Shown here piece by piece: positions 17,342 to 26,321 of a stretch of 64,000 bases of DNA. The stretch comes from Verrucomicrobiota bacterium. GTDB lineage: Bacteria > Verrucomicrobiota > Verrucomicrobiia > Limisphaerales > UBA1319. Where the stretch lies: assembly GCA_022709905.1 (NCBI GenBank), contig JAKLHY010000031.1, forward strand, positions 1 through 64,000, written 5' to 3'. Within the stretch, counting starts at the first letter, position 1. Every line of letters begins with the position of its first letter. The notes under the pieces are model-generated. The model was not told where the DNA came from. It did not search any database and worked only from the letters and a program-made list of their open reading frames with translations. The position numbers were made by a program, and so were the translations under genes.

Positions 17342-19246
17342 TTACAGGGAAAGAACATATTCGGCGAGATCATCGAGTTCCTGTGGGGTTAGGGCTGTGG
17401 TATGGCCGTGGCGGTTGTTGGGATTGTGGTTGCGGAACAGGTCCTGGATGCTCATCGATCGACCATCGTGGAGGTAAGGCGCCGTTCGCCAGCATTCGAT
17501 CAGGGTGGGCGTATCGAATTCTGTGTCCTGTTCCGCGCGGGTGCCCGTGCCGATGTTGTGCGGCTTGCAGTCGGTAAACAAGGGGGCGGGATGGCATTCA
17601 GCGCAACCGGTCTTTTGAAACAACTCGCGGCCACGACGCGCGGCCTCGCTGAGCTGGCCTTGAACTAAACGCGGGCTCGGGACCGGTTTCAGGGATTTGA
17701 GATAGGCGTCGATGGCCAGGGCTTCTTCCTCGGGCCGAATGGCGAATTGAATGTTACGAATCCCGGCCCGCACCGCAGTCTCGGCGGTTTCCCGAATCCC
17801 GAGGCTCATGGCGGGCGCTGTCGCATGGGACAGCAGCATGTTCTTGGTGTTTTTCGGATTGCCCAGGCCGTCATTGAGCAAATCCCAGTTGAGACCATCC
17901 ACCCGCGCATCCGGGTGGCAACTCGCGCAGCTCTGCCAGCCCTGGAAACATAAAGCCGCGTCATTAAAATAGAGTTCGCCTAGGCGGACGGGATCCTTGG
18001 CTGGGGCCTGATTCAAAACGAAAGCCTGTTTTTCCCGCGAGGGTGTCGCGTCCAGATCCACTCGATGGAGGCTGTCTGAAAAATAGGCCGCCGCGAAGAC
18101 ACGGTTGTCCGCAATGACCAGTTCACGGGGGCCTTTCCCCGAGAGGCCTACCCGATGTCGCAGACCCACCAGAAAACTGAGGTCGTTGGGCAGATCGTCT
18201 GGAGAGGTAATGGCATCCGAGATTTTTTCGCCGCGGTTCAACCGGGTGATTTTGTTGTGCAGGGCGGGCCGATCAATCAGGCTCAACTCATGCGTGCCGG
18301 CGTGCGCCACCACCAGCCAGCGCCCGTCACTGTTGCAGGCTACGCCCCAGGGATTGGCCGCTCCCAGATCCACGTCGTCCAGCAGAACCGTGTTGATGAT
18401 CGCCGGAGAACCCGCATCCAGGATGGTCAAGGCCGCTGTGTTCATCCAGCCGCGTTCGAGTTGGGTGGTTGGCATGGGATATCTGGCCAGGATATGCGTG
18501 ACATAGACAAAGGCTTGGTCGGGAGAGACGCACAAACCCCGCACGCCTGTGCTCCCGTTGGGCAACGTTAATTCCCGCACCACCGTGTGATTCTCTGTGG
18601 CAATGACACTGACCACGGCCGCCACGGTTTCCCCCACAGCCGGGCTTGCGGGGAGATGATTGGCCACAAAAAGGTGTTTTCCATTCGCGCCCAGGATGGC
18701 GGCCACAGGCTCTCGCGACACCGGGATCCGGGTCATCAACCGCCGATCGGCCAGATTGAACGCGGCCACGCTGTTCTCGAAGCGGTTGCAGAGATACAGG
18801 CGCTCACCATCTGAACTGACCACGGGCGAGCACGGGGTATGGCCCGCGGCCAGGACAAACAGGAGCTTGCCGTTGGCCGTGTTCAATGCCAGCAGGCGGC
18901 CGTCGGCATTTCCGCAGGTCGCATAGAGCGTTTGACCATCAGGGCTTAACGTCAGGCTGCGAGGATTCCCGGGGATCGAATACCGCGTGATGATCCGCAA
19001 GGTGCTCGGATCAATGACCAGGATGTTTGTGGCCGAAGACGCGCCAACATAAAGCCTTTGGGCATCGGGGGAAATCGCCAGACCCAGGGGCGAGAGAGCA
19101 TCGCCACTGTGACAAATCCCGGGTACAAGAACGCCGATTGCCGCCAGGAGCAAACAGCACAGCCGAGACAAGTTTTTTCCGGAATTTCTCCAACAGAAGA
19201 GAAAGGCCAGGGTGTTCGTGCGAGTGGATGAGGGGATGCGCTTCAT
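17342..19246 (-). CDS. Secreted beta-propeller/di-heme cytochrome c (MauG/CCP-like)
   Basis: A 634-aa exported protein with an N-terminal hydrophobic signal (LCCLLLAAIGVLVPGICHS). Residues 50-380 form a YVTN-type beta-propeller (LGLAISPDAQRLYVG, RSLTLSPDGQTLYATC, SPVVSSDGERLYLCN). The C-terminal third resembles di-heme cytochrome c peroxidases/MauG: heme sites CASCH (near residue 425) and CAECH (near 560), with IGTGTRAEQDTEFDTPTL and APYLHDGR, the usual lid sequence. Its start overlaps the stop of the upstream cytochrome gene (ATGA), so they are one operon. It likely transfers electrons or oxidises a substrate in the periplasm; the substrate is unknown. Confidence 0.85.
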   Translation of the reverse strand: MKRIPSSTRTNTLAFLFCWRNSGKNLSRLCCLLLAAIGVLVPGICHSGDALSPLGLAISPDAQRLYVGASSATNILVIDPSTLRIITRYSIPGNPRSLTLSPDGQTLYATCGNADGRLLALNTANGKLLFVLAAGHTPCSPVVSSDGERLYLCNRFENSVAAFNLADRRLMTRIPVSREPVAAILGANGKHLFVANHLPASPAVGETVAAVVSVIATENHTVVRELTLPNGSTGVRGLCVSPDQAFVYVTHILARYPMPTTQLERGWMNTAALTILDAGSPAIINTVLLDDVDLGAANPWGVACNSDGRWLVVAHAGTHELSLIDRPALHNKITRLNRGEKISDAITSPDDLPNDLSFLVGLRHRVGLSGKGPRELVIADNRVFAAAYFSDSLHRVDLDATPSREKQAFVLNQAPAKDPVRLGELYFNDAALCFQGWQSCASCHPDARVDGLNWDLLNDGLGNPKNTKNMLLSHATAPAMSLGIRETAETAVRAGIRNIQFAIRPEEEALAIDAYLKSLKPVPSPRLVQGQLSEAARRGRELFQKTGCAECHPAPLFTDCKPHNIGTGTRAEQDTEFDTPTLIECWRTAPYLHDGRSMSIQDLFRNHNPNNRHGHTTALTPQELDDLAEYVLSL

Positions 19247-21834
19247 GGTTGGGGCGGATGGGATTTGGAGTCCAGATGTTCAAGGAAGGCTTTGATGTTG
19301 GCGGTTTCGACGGCTTCCATGGTGCGTCGTTTGTTCAGAAAATGGCGGTAATGGTCCAGTTCCTCCGGAGTCCAGGTGTTGGCCTCCTCGTAATCACCGC
19401 AGTAGGGCACAAGCAGATCGATCCAGGCGGCCAGTTTATCCAACTCTTCACGACTGAGCCGCACGCCATGATGCCCGCGGGTCAGGAGCGTCAACAGCGC
19501 GCTCTTGGCTGCGCCAGGCGAATAGGGGGGAATGAGGGATGGCTCCGATTGCGCCGAGATCCAGGTGATCCACTCATTCGAGTTCCCCGTCAGCGTGCGG
19601 TTCCCTTCCAGTTCGGATTCGCGGGCATCCACCAGTGAGAGATAGCTTTGGGTCCAGCGCCTTTTGGCGAGGGCTTCCGGCACCGGCGTGTTGCTCAGGT
19701 CCAGCGAGCTGTCCGGCCCCGGATGACACCGGGCGCAATGCCGGTTCAAAATCGGCTGGATTTCCTGCGGAAAGCTGAATCCGCGGGCCGGTCCGTAGAA
19801 GGGTGTGAGATCCTCCGCGCCGGCCCGGAGAGCCAGGGTTGAGGGGCGAGCGGCCAGGGGGGACGAGTTCTTCGACTCGTGGCATCCCACGCAGGACGCG
19901 TTTTCGCCGGGCTGAAGCGTGGTCCAGCTGCGCATGGTTTGCACCGCGTGTCCTTGGGAATCGATGGCCTGAAAATAGACAGGCGTGCGCGCCGGCACCT
20001 TGAAAAAGGCCGATCCATCCGCATGCACCATCGCATCGCCCAGAATGCGCTTAACGTCCCAGGCGCCATTGCCAATGGCAACCGGCGTGGAGACCAAGGC
20101 GGAGCCGGCGGGACCTTCGTTATAGTTTTGGCCCATGCCAGCGGCCCGGTAATCCAGGGCAATCACCCGCATCCTCTGGACGGTGCCTCTGGGTATTCCC
20201 GCCAGTCCCGGGCCGGCGTAAACGTCCTGCACGTAACATAAGGCCGTTGTTTTCCGGTAGTCCACCGGGCTCAAACGCGACAGCGGTTTTTCACGGGGCG
20301 CCAGAGGCACCGGCTGGCTGCACGAGATCCGGGAATCCGACACCAGCAGCTCACGCCGTCCGTCCGCATGCATCCAGTAAATCCCGAAACACACCGGCTC
20401 GCGAGACCAGCCTTGGGGGGCGTAGGAGACCAGGCACTCCGCCTCGCTGAGCGGATACGGATACTGAAATAGATCGCCCTCCTGTCCGTAGGCATCGACG
20501 CGCACCGCCTCGGTGGCGCGCACAGGCGCGATCAGTCGAGCTCCGGAGTTTTCCTGGCGTCCCAGGCCTGGATCCAGGACACCCAGTTTGCCCGCTTGAA
20601 GCGTGTGATGACCGGAGAAGACAGCCATGACTTTTGGGCTTCCAGGGATCGCCCGCGCGTGGAGCAGGGAGGTGGGAAACCAGGAGTTGTTGCCGTAAAA
20701 CTCGGTCTGACTCGTGCCGTCCGCGTTCATCTGAAACAATCCCTGCACAAAAATCTGCCCCCGGTCGCTGTATTCCCATCGGGTGTAAAGAATCCGCCCG
20801 TCGTTCATCACGGTGGGATAATTGTCGTGCACCTGGTCAAAGGTCAGGCGCCGCAAGTGACGCCCGTCGTTGTCGCAGACGTAAAGGTTGCTCACTTCCG
20901 TCCACCAACAATCCACGGTTTGGACACAGCGCGTGGAATTAAACACAATCCCTCCGTCCGGCAGGTAGGCGCCTTCGTAATCGGCATAACCCAATCCCGC
21001 TGTCAATGGACGCGATTGTCCATTGACGGTATCCCATTCGTACAGGTGGTAATCATCCTCAAGATCGGACTTCTTCCAGGAAAACAAAATGCGACGGCCG
21101 TCCCAGGAAACATCCGGATCGCGGATCACCCCCTCAGGATCCTCCAGCAGAACAGTGATTTGTCCCGAGCCCCTCGAGAGATCGCAGACACACAGGGCCG
21201 ATCCCGGATGGAAATGTCGCTCGTTCTGGGCATCGGACTGGCCTTCCGTGTAGGCATAATGCGATCCCCCCAGGTTGTAATGTTTCGTGAAGACAAATCG
21301 ATTCCAGCGCTGCCTCAAATTTCGAAGCCGACTCTCGCGGCGTCGTTCGCAGGCGCGTTCGTAAAGATCCAGCCACCGTTTGTCCCCGGGCGGAACCTGG
21401 GATCGTTCCAGCGTTTCCCATGCGGCCTTCAAAGAACCGGCCTCGTCATTGAGTTCGTCCAGCACACGCCGGATGAGTTTGGACTCAAGATCCTTCGGGC
21501 GTTCACTCACCAGCCAGAGGCGCGCGTCCCCGAGACTATCTTGAAGCATCCAATCATATTGGATTGGACACTGGCGGGCGAGAGCGTCCAGACGGGTGTT
21601 GATCTCGTTGGCAAGGTCGTTTTCTGTCCTGGCTTCTGCCGACAGCCTAATCCGTTCCGCGGCAATAAGCTGGGCCCAGGATGAAGGCTGCGCCTCCTGT
21701 TCCAGGGTTTCCGGGGAAGCCTCCCGAGGGGGATCGACTGACGCCAGGCCCCAAGGGATCGATGTCAGAAAAACGATCGCGGCCGCGAGAGGCCAAAGAC
21801 ACGTCAACGTGAAAAAAACGGGCGCCTGTTTCAC
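19243..21834 (-). CDS. Secreted hydrazine-synthase-alpha-like multidomain cytochrome c
   Basis: An 863-aa exported protein with signal peptide (LTCLWPLAAAIVFLTSIPWGLA). After a helical N-terminal region, residues 200-480 contain PD40/WD-type propeller blades (DPDVSWDGRRILFSW, GAYLPDGGIVFNSTRC, DNYPTVMNDGRILYTRWEY), the layout seen in the HzsA middle domain family that is common in Verrucomicrobiota and Planctomycetota. Two heme c motifs follow: CVGCH (near 635) and CARCH (near 700). This does not imply anammox; the family name reflects fold similarity. It is translationally coupled with the downstream di-heme propeller gene. The redox partner is unknown. Confidence 0.8.
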   Translation of the reverse strand: MKQAPVFFTLTCLWPLAAAIVFLTSIPWGLASVDPPREASPETLEQEAQPSSWAQLIAAERIRLSAEARTENDLANEINTRLDALARQCPIQYDWMLQDSLGDARLWLVSERPKDLESKLIRRVLDELNDEAGSLKAAWETLERSQVPPGDKRWLDLYERACERRRESRLRNLRQRWNRFVFTKHYNLGGSHYAYTEGQSDAQNERHFHPGSALCVCDLSRGSGQITVLLEDPEGVIRDPDVSWDGRRILFSWKKSDLEDDYHLYEWDTVNGQSRPLTAGLGYADYEGAYLPDGGIVFNSTRCVQTVDCWWTEVSNLYVCDNDGRHLRRLTFDQVHDNYPTVMNDGRILYTRWEYSDRGQIFVQGLFQMNADGTSQTEFYGNNSWFPTSLLHARAIPGSPKVMAVFSGHHTLQAGKLGVLDPGLGRQENSGARLIAPVRATEAVRVDAYGQEGDLFQYPYPLSEAECLVSYAPQGWSREPVCFGIYWMHADGRRELLVSDSRISCSQPVPLAPREKPLSRLSPVDYRKTTALCYVQDVYAGPGLAGIPRGTVQRMRVIALDYRAAGMGQNYNEGPAGSALVSTPVAIGNGAWDVKRILGDAMVHADGSAFFKVPARTPVYFQAIDSQGHAVQTMRSWTTLQPGENASCVGCHESKNSSPLAARPSTLALRAGAEDLTPFYGPARGFSFPQEIQPILNRHCARCHPGPDSSLDLSNTPVPEALAKRRWTQSYLSLVDARESELEGNRTLTGNSNEWITWISAQSEPSLIPPYSPGAAKSALLTLLTRGHHGVRLSREELDKLAAWIDLLVPYCGDYEEANTWTPEELDHYRHFLNKRRTMEAVETANIKAFLEHLDSKSHPPQP

Positions 21835-21973
21835 AAGCCTTTACATACGATTGCCGGATGCGCCGCATGCTGTCTCAGGTCCTGAAACAAGTCAATGACA
21901 CTCTCGCCCATGGCTCAGGTCGTTGAGTACATCCTTTACAGTGCGTTCCGCGCGCCGCTACTCTGGCTGGGTC

Positions 21974-22579
21974 ATGCATCTTTCGGATGGCATCTTGCCG
22001 GCCCCGGTTTTGGCGGCAGGCTTTGTGATGGCAGGCGGCTTGACCGCCTGGGGTGCCAGGGGTTTGCGGGATGAGGAGATTCCCCGGATTGCGGTTTTTA
22101 CGGCCACCTTCTTCTGTGCGTCTCTCCTGCATTTCAAGGTGCCGCCGACGAGCGTTCATTTGCTGTTCCATGGACTGCTGGGCGTGGTGCTGGGACGAAG
22201 GGCCTTGCTGGCCATTCCGATCGGGCTGGCTCTGCAGGCGGCCTTATTGGGACATGGCGGCATCAGCACCTTGGGGGTGAACGCGTCGATGTTCGGCTTG
22301 GCGGCGCTTTTGGCCCATCAGGTCTTTCGTCAATCCGGGCGAGCGGTATGGCTGCGTCCCTTTATGCGGGGCGCCCTGGCGGCGGCTTCGGCGGTAGTGG
22401 CGTCGGCCGTGATGCTCATGGGCCTGCTCTGGTGGGCAGGGGAAGGATTCCGGTTGGTCGCCCAATACGCCTTGCTGGCGCATCTGCCGGTCTTGGCGAT
22501 CGAATCCATGGTGACCGGTTTTACCGTAGACTTTCTCCGGCGGGTTCAACCGGCCTTATTGGCGGGAGGTTTGCCTTGA
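21974..22579 (+). CDS. nikM: ECF transporter S component, NikM/CbiM family
   Basis: A 201-aa integral membrane protein. It begins MHLSDGILP; in this family the N-terminal Met-His2 and a downstream His coordinate Ni2+ or Co2+, so the start must be ATG 21974 and not the upstream in-frame start. Further conserved features: LLHFKVPPTSVHLLFHGLLGVVLG and LQAALLGHGGISTLGVNA. It is the substrate-binding subunit of an energy-coupling-factor importer. It heads a five-gene operon whose order M-L-Q-O-K matches described nickel systems, so nickel is favoured over cobalt, but sequence alone does not settle this. I saw no cobalamin riboswitch upstream. Confidence 0.9.
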   Translation: MHLSDGILPAPVLAAGFVMAGGLTAWGARGLRDEEIPRIAVFTATFFCASLLHFKVPPTSVHLLFHGLLGVVLGRRALLAIPIGLALQAALLGHGGISTLGVNASMFGLAALLAHQVFRQSGRAVWLRPFMRGALAAASAVVASAVMLMGLLWWAGEGFRLVAQYALLAHLPVLAIESMVTGFTVDFLRRVQPALLAGGLP

Positions 22580-23121
22580 GAATCCGCTGGCTGTTCATGG
22601 TGGCGTGGTTGTGCATGGCCACGACCGGTCTTGCTCACCGGCTCTCGATAGACTGGCGAGTGGAGAAAGATACCCTGGTAATATCCGCCCACACTGAAAG
22701 CTCGCCTGCCGCAGGCGCCGACGTGGAAGTCCGATCCGACCATGACGCGATCCTGGCCACCGGCCTGCTGGATGCCCAGGGGCAATGGCGTTGTCCTTTG
22801 AGCCCCACCGGCGGCGTGAGGATCGTCGTGAATGCTGGTTTGGGTCATCGGCGCATCCTGCAACTGACGCAGGAAGAGCTTCAGCCCGCCCGCGCCGCGA
22901 CTGGAATGGGGTCCGCGCCGGATACGACACAGTCGGATCCCGGTCCGGCCAACGGGCCTCGCGTGGGGGGAAGCAGTGATGGCGCGCCGGGGCAGGTTGT
23001 TCGGGCCGTCGTGGGGTTGACCTTCATCCTGGCTTTATCGGCCTCGTGGATGAGCTATCGCAATTCCCGACGGGTGTCGGCGATCGAGAAACGCCTGGAT
23101 CAACATGCGAGCCGAGGTTGA
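22576..23121 (+). CDS. nikL: NikL-like accessory membrane protein of Ni/Co importer
   Basis: A 181-aa protein with an N-terminal signal/anchor (LFMVAWLCMATTGLAHR), an extracytoplasmic beta-rich domain (DTLVISAHTESSPAAGADVEV) and a C-terminal transmembrane helix (VVRAVVGLTFILALSASWMSY) followed by a short basic tail. This topology and place, between the M and Q genes, correspond to NikL, which replaces CbiN/NikN in some nickel systems. TTG 22576 is chosen as start: it overlaps the nikM stop (TTGA) and has GGGAGG 8 bases upstream. A start at the ATG near 22598 is possible. The 3' end overlaps cbiQ by 17 bases. Confidence 0.7.
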   Translation: MRIRWLFMVAWLCMATTGLAHRLSIDWRVEKDTLVISAHTESSPAAGADVEVRSDHDAILATGLLDAQGQWRCPLSPTGGVRIVVNAGLGHRRILQLTQEELQPARAATGMGSAPDTTQSDPGPANGPRVGGSSDGAPGQVVRAVVGLTFILALSASWMSYRNSRRVSAIEKRLDQHASRG

Positions 23122-23869
23122 ACTTTTTGCCAATCGCTCTTCGCCGGTTCATGACTGGGACGCGCGCTGGAAGATCGCCGCGCTGACCACGGGGATCGCG
23201 GTGCTTTCATCGCTTCAAAGTCCGGCTGCGGGCCTGGCCGGGGTGGCGGGCGCCTTGGGATTGCTGTGGAGCGGCCGATTGCCCGTCCCGTTTCTCCTGG
23301 CGCGTTTGGGGGTGGCCCAGGCCTTTTTATTGCCTTGCCTGGTGCTGCTGCCTCTGACCTTTTCGTCCCAACCGTTTTCCCTGGGGCCGTTGACGTTGAG
23401 CGGAGAGGGCTTGCGGGTGGCGGCCATGATGTATCTCCGCGCGCTGGCGATCCTCGCGGTGGCCATGGCCGTAGTCTATTCGACGCCCATGATGGTTTTG
23501 CTGCGGGCGCTGCAATGCTTGTTGGTTCCAAAAACTCTGGTTTCCATCGCGTTGCTTGCCTATCGGTATCTGTTCACTTTGTCGTGGGAGTTCATGCGAT
23601 TGCGATGGGCGCTGGCCACCCGGGGATTCGGCAACCGGAGCGCGCGCGCCGGGCACCGAATTCTGGCCAATGTGGTGGGGATTTCTCTTTTGCGAAGCTT
23701 CGAACGCACCGAGCGGATTCAGCAGGCCATGCATTGCCGCGGTTACACCGGTCAGTTGCACACGCTGCATCGGTTTGACGGCCGGCGCTCCGATATCGCC
23801 AAGTCCATCGCGTGCGTTTTATTCGCCGGAGCGTTGCTGGCGTGGGATCGGGGATGGATTCGGTGGTGA
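23105..23869 (+). CDS. cbiQ: ECF transporter T component, CbiQ/NikQ family
   Basis: A 254-aa transmembrane coupling protein with about five helices (IAALTTGIAVLSSL; VAQAFLLPCLVLLPL; YLRALAILAVAMAVVYS; C-terminal IAKSIACVLFAGALLAW). The two Ala-Arg-Gly-type signatures that dock into the ATPase are present as ALATRGF (near 176) and MHCRGY (near 213, variant CRG). It overlaps nikL and is followed by the ATPase gene 7 bases later. Confidence 0.92.
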   Translation: MRAEVELFANRSSPVHDWDARWKIAALTTGIAVLSSLQSPAAGLAGVAGALGLLWSGRLPVPFLLARLGVAQAFLLPCLVLLPLTFSSQPFSLGPLTLSGEGLRVAAMMYLRALAILAVAMAVVYSTPMMVLLRALQCLLVPKTLVSIALLAYRYLFTLSWEFMRLRWALATRGFGNRSARAGHRILANVVGISLLRSFERTERIQQAMHCRGYTGQLHTLHRFDGRRSDIAKSIACVLFAGALLAWDRGWIRW

Positions 23870-23875
23870 TGGGCC

Positions 23876-24709
23876 ATGAGCTGTTTGGTCGAAATCCAGA
23901 ATCTGCAATACGCTTATCCCCAGGGACGCAAAGCCCTGGTGGATGTCAGTCTTCACCTGAATCACGGCGAACGCGTCGGGCTCATCGGACCCAATGGCGC
24001 CGGCAAGACAACCTTCCTGCTTGTTCTGGCCGGTTTGATGAACGATTTTCAGGGCGAAGTGTCCGTGGCCGGCTGCGATCTGAGCACCGCGGCGGGCCGC
24101 CGCAGTGTTCACCGAAAACTCGGTGTGGTCTTCCAAAATACAGACGACCAAATTGTCAATGCCAATGTCTATGAAGATGTCGCCTTTGGCCCGTTGAATC
24201 TGGGCCTGCCTGAAATCGAAGTCCGGCAACGGGTCAACCAGGCGCTGGCAAGCGTGGGCCTGAACGAGGATTACTGGCAACGCATCCCGTTTCATTTGTC
24301 CTCGGGCGAGAAACGACGGGTCGCCATTGCCGGTGTCGTCGCCATGCAACCCCAAATCATCCTGATGGATGAACCGACCAGCGACCTGGATCCGCGAGGG
24401 CGGCGGGAACTCGTCCAGATCCTGTCCCGTCTGCCCATCACTCGGATTGTATCGAGTCACAACCTCGAGTTCGTCCTCGAAACTTGCGATCGGGTTTTGG
24501 TTCTGGACGAGGGACGATTGCGAGCGGACGGCCCCGTGCGGAGGATTCTGGCCGACGAAAGCCTCATGCTCCATCACGGGCTCGAAGTGCCCGGGAGTAT
24601 TTCCGCCGAGGAACGACGGCACGCCGCGCTCGCCGGGCCGATTCCCGAGCCCGCGCCTAATCACCCGCACTCGCATCCTCACTCGTCAATGAAGCTAACA
24701 AGCCTATGA
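23876..24709 (+). CDS. cbiO: ECF transporter ATPase, CbiO/NikO family, with His-rich tail
   Basis: A 277-aa ABC ATPase. Walker A is GPNGAGKTT, the Q loop is in GVVFQNTDDQIVNANVYEDVAFG (typical of ECF ATPases), the signature is LSSGEKRRVAIAG, Walker B ILMDEPTSDLD and the switch His is in RIVSSHNLEF. The C-terminus ends in a histidine-rich stretch NHPHSHPHSS, unusual for the family and suggestive of metal binding. A single ATPase presumably forms a homodimer. The stop overlaps the start of the next gene (ATGA). Confidence 0.93.
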   Translation: MSCLVEIQNLQYAYPQGRKALVDVSLHLNHGERVGLIGPNGAGKTTFLLVLAGLMNDFQGEVSVAGCDLSTAAGRRSVHRKLGVVFQNTDDQIVNANVYEDVAFGPLNLGLPEIEVRQRVNQALASVGLNEDYWQRIPFHLSSGEKRRVAIAGVVAMQPQIILMDEPTSDLDPRGRRELVQILSRLPITRIVSSHNLEFVLETCDRVLVLDEGRLRADGPVRRILADESLMLHHGLEVPGSISAEERRHAALAGPIPEPAPNHPHSHPHSSMKLTSL

Positions 24710-25506
24710 GACCCATGGGAGCAATCAGACTTATGAAATTGATACGTGTGTCCTGGATGCTCGCGATGAGCGGACTGATGTCCTTGGTCGCCGCTCGAGC
24801 GCATTTTCCGATCCTCGTTCATGACGCGGATCTTGGCTCCACCAACGGCTCTGTGACGATTACCTACGCGGTGGGTCATCCCTTTGAATTGGAAATGGAG
24901 CCCGCGCAACGCCCCGATCAACTCCGCCTGATCGATCCGCGCGGCCGTCTTACGGATGACACCGGGCGCCTGGTAAAGACGCTGTTTCGCCAGCAGACCC
25001 ACGTGACGGCGTGGCAACTCCAGTTCGATCCGGCTCGGGGAGATACCCTCGTGGCCCTGACTTCGCCGGCGGAGATCGATGCGGCGCAGAAAACCCTCTA
25101 CCGCGAATACGTCAAGGTCTGTATTCACCGCTCGACTCAGGGCGGTTGGACGAATCGCACCGGACAACCTCTCGAGATTGTCCCCTTGACGCGGCCGTAT
25201 GGATTGCGCCCGGGAATGGTTTTTTCCGGGCGCCTGATGAAAGGCCGTGAACCTGTGGCGAACGCCGAGGTCTATGCGGAGCGCCTGAACGACGTTGCGC
25301 CCGTCAGCGCATCCATGCCTCCCGAACCCTTGGTTACTTATGCGGCGCAAACGGATCTCCAGGGACAATTTGTGCTCTCGCTTCCGGATCCGGGCTGGTG
25401 GGTGGTGGGCGCTTATGCCGACGATCTGGGATCGATCCGAGACAAGGACAAGGAATACTCGCACGAGGCCTTTGCCGGTTTCTGGGTGCGGGTCGAACCT
25501 CGCTGA
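24706..25506 (+). CDS. nikK: NikK-like DUF4198 (COG5266) periplasmic component
   Basis: A 266-aa exported protein: signal peptide (LMKLIRVSWMLAMSGLMSLVAARA) directly followed by HFPILVHDADLG, the N-terminal pattern of DUF4198/COG5266 proteins, which after cleavage would place a His at or near the mature N-terminus. A Greek-key/carboxypeptidase-regulatory-like domain follows (MVFSGRLMKGREPVANAEVYAE; TYAAQTDLQGQFVLSLPDPGWWVV). In nickel ECF systems this component (NikK) is thought to capture metal outside the membrane. ATG 24706 overlaps the cbiO stop; a second in-frame ATG at 24733 would give a more compact signal peptide. Confidence 0.8.
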   Translation: MRPMGAIRLMKLIRVSWMLAMSGLMSLVAARAHFPILVHDADLGSTNGSVTITYAVGHPFELEMEPAQRPDQLRLIDPRGRLTDDTGRLVKTLFRQQTHVTAWQLQFDPARGDTLVALTSPAEIDAAQKTLYREYVKVCIHRSTQGGWTNRTGQPLEIVPLTRPYGLRPGMVFSGRLMKGREPVANAEVYAERLNDVAPVSASMPPEPLVTYAAQTDLQGQFVLSLPDPGWWVVGAYADDLGSIRDKDKEYSHEAFAGFWVRVEPR

Positions 25507-25561
25507 CAACCCGCGGATCCAGAGATTTTCCTCCGTCTGGCTTAGGGTCTGATACCGACCC

Positions 25562-25921
25562 TTAGGACACGGGAGGTTGAGGCGTTTCGGACGCGGCGCG
25601 GTAATCGATCACGGTCACTTTCTCGAGGGTCACCAACCCGCCGGTTATCATTTCGTCCAGGACCGGCAGAAAGCTCCTCAGTTTTTCCTCGGTGTCCACG
25701 ATTTCGATCACGAGCGGCAAGTCCATCGAGAGACGGAGGATTTTGGCGGTATGCAGCCGGCTCGATTTCCCGAAGCCCATCGGACCGCGTAACACGGTGG
25801 CCCCCGCCAGATGCATTTCCCGCGCCTTCAGCACCAGGGCCTCGTAAAGCGCCTGGTGTTTCCAACGGTCGCTTTCGCCGATGTAAATCCGCAACAACAT
25901 CGCGTCATGAGGCAGTTGCAT
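25562..25921 (-). CDS. DUF190 protein associated with CrcB
   Basis: A 119-aa protein of the DUF190 family, a small GlnB-like ferredoxin fold: MLLRIYIGESDRWKHQALYEA, GATVLRGPMGFGKSS, LPLVIEIVDTEEKLRSFL and GGLVTLEKVTVIDY. The family is regularly encoded next to crcB and is thought to modulate fluoride export, though no mechanism is established. It starts one base after the crcB stop on the same strand. Confidence 0.9.
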   Translation of the reverse strand: MQLPHDAMLLRIYIGESDRWKHQALYEALVLKAREMHLAGATVLRGPMGFGKSSRLHTAKILRLSMDLPLVIEIVDTEEKLRSFLPVLDEMITGGLVTLEKVTVIDYRAASETPQPPVS

Positions 25922-25922
25922 A

Positions 25923-26321
25923 TTAGGAACCTTTCGTGGATTGGAGGGCCAGAGCCAGCACGTAGCCCAGCCAGACCCCCAGCAGACACAAGACCAAAGA
26001 AAGCACCGCGTTGGTGCCGGCCTTGAACCATTCGCCGTTCCCGGCCAAGGTGAGGGTTTGAAGACTGAAGGACGAGAAGGTGGTATACCCCCCGCAAATC
26101 CCCATCATAAAAAACAGCCGGAAAGAAGCCGGAGCCAGGAATCGGCCTTCCGGACCGGTCAAAGCCGCAAATAACCCAATCGCAAACGATCCGGTGACAT
26201 TGACGACCAGCGTTCCCAAAGGAAACGTCTCGCCGAAATACCGGGCGACCAGTCCGGAAAGGCCCCATCGGGCCATCCCTCCCAGTCCACTGCCCAGAAA
26301 TACCCACAAGGCATCCAACAT
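25923..26321 (-). CDS. crcB: Fluoride channel CrcB/Fluc
   Basis: A 132-aa membrane protein with four helices. Family signatures are GSGLGGMARWGLSGL, PLGTLVVNVTGSFAIG (conserved Asn and Gly) and GICGGYTTFSSFSLQTL, the phenylalanine-box region that lines the fluoride pore. Fluc works as an antiparallel dimer that exports F-. ATG 26321 (MLDALWVFLGSG) fits the family N-terminus; an upstream in-frame start at 26354 is not needed. I looked for a fluoride riboswitch upstream and could not support one. Confidence 0.93.
   Translation of the reverse strand: MLDALWVFLGSGLGGMARWGLSGLVARYFGETFPLGTLVVNVTGSFAIGLFAALTGPEGRFLAPASFRLFFMMGICGGYTTFSSFSLQTLTLAGNGEWFKAGTNAVLSLVLCLLGVWLGYVLALALQSTKGS

Noticed and set aside
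19243..21834. Interpretation as anammox hydrazine synthase
   Set aside because: Only the fold-level family is shared; no beta/gamma subunits or other anammox genes are present.
21835..21973. Possible cobalamin or Ni/Co riboswitch upstream of nikM
   Set aside because: No B12-box-like or NiCo-type conserved elements are visible in this short leader.
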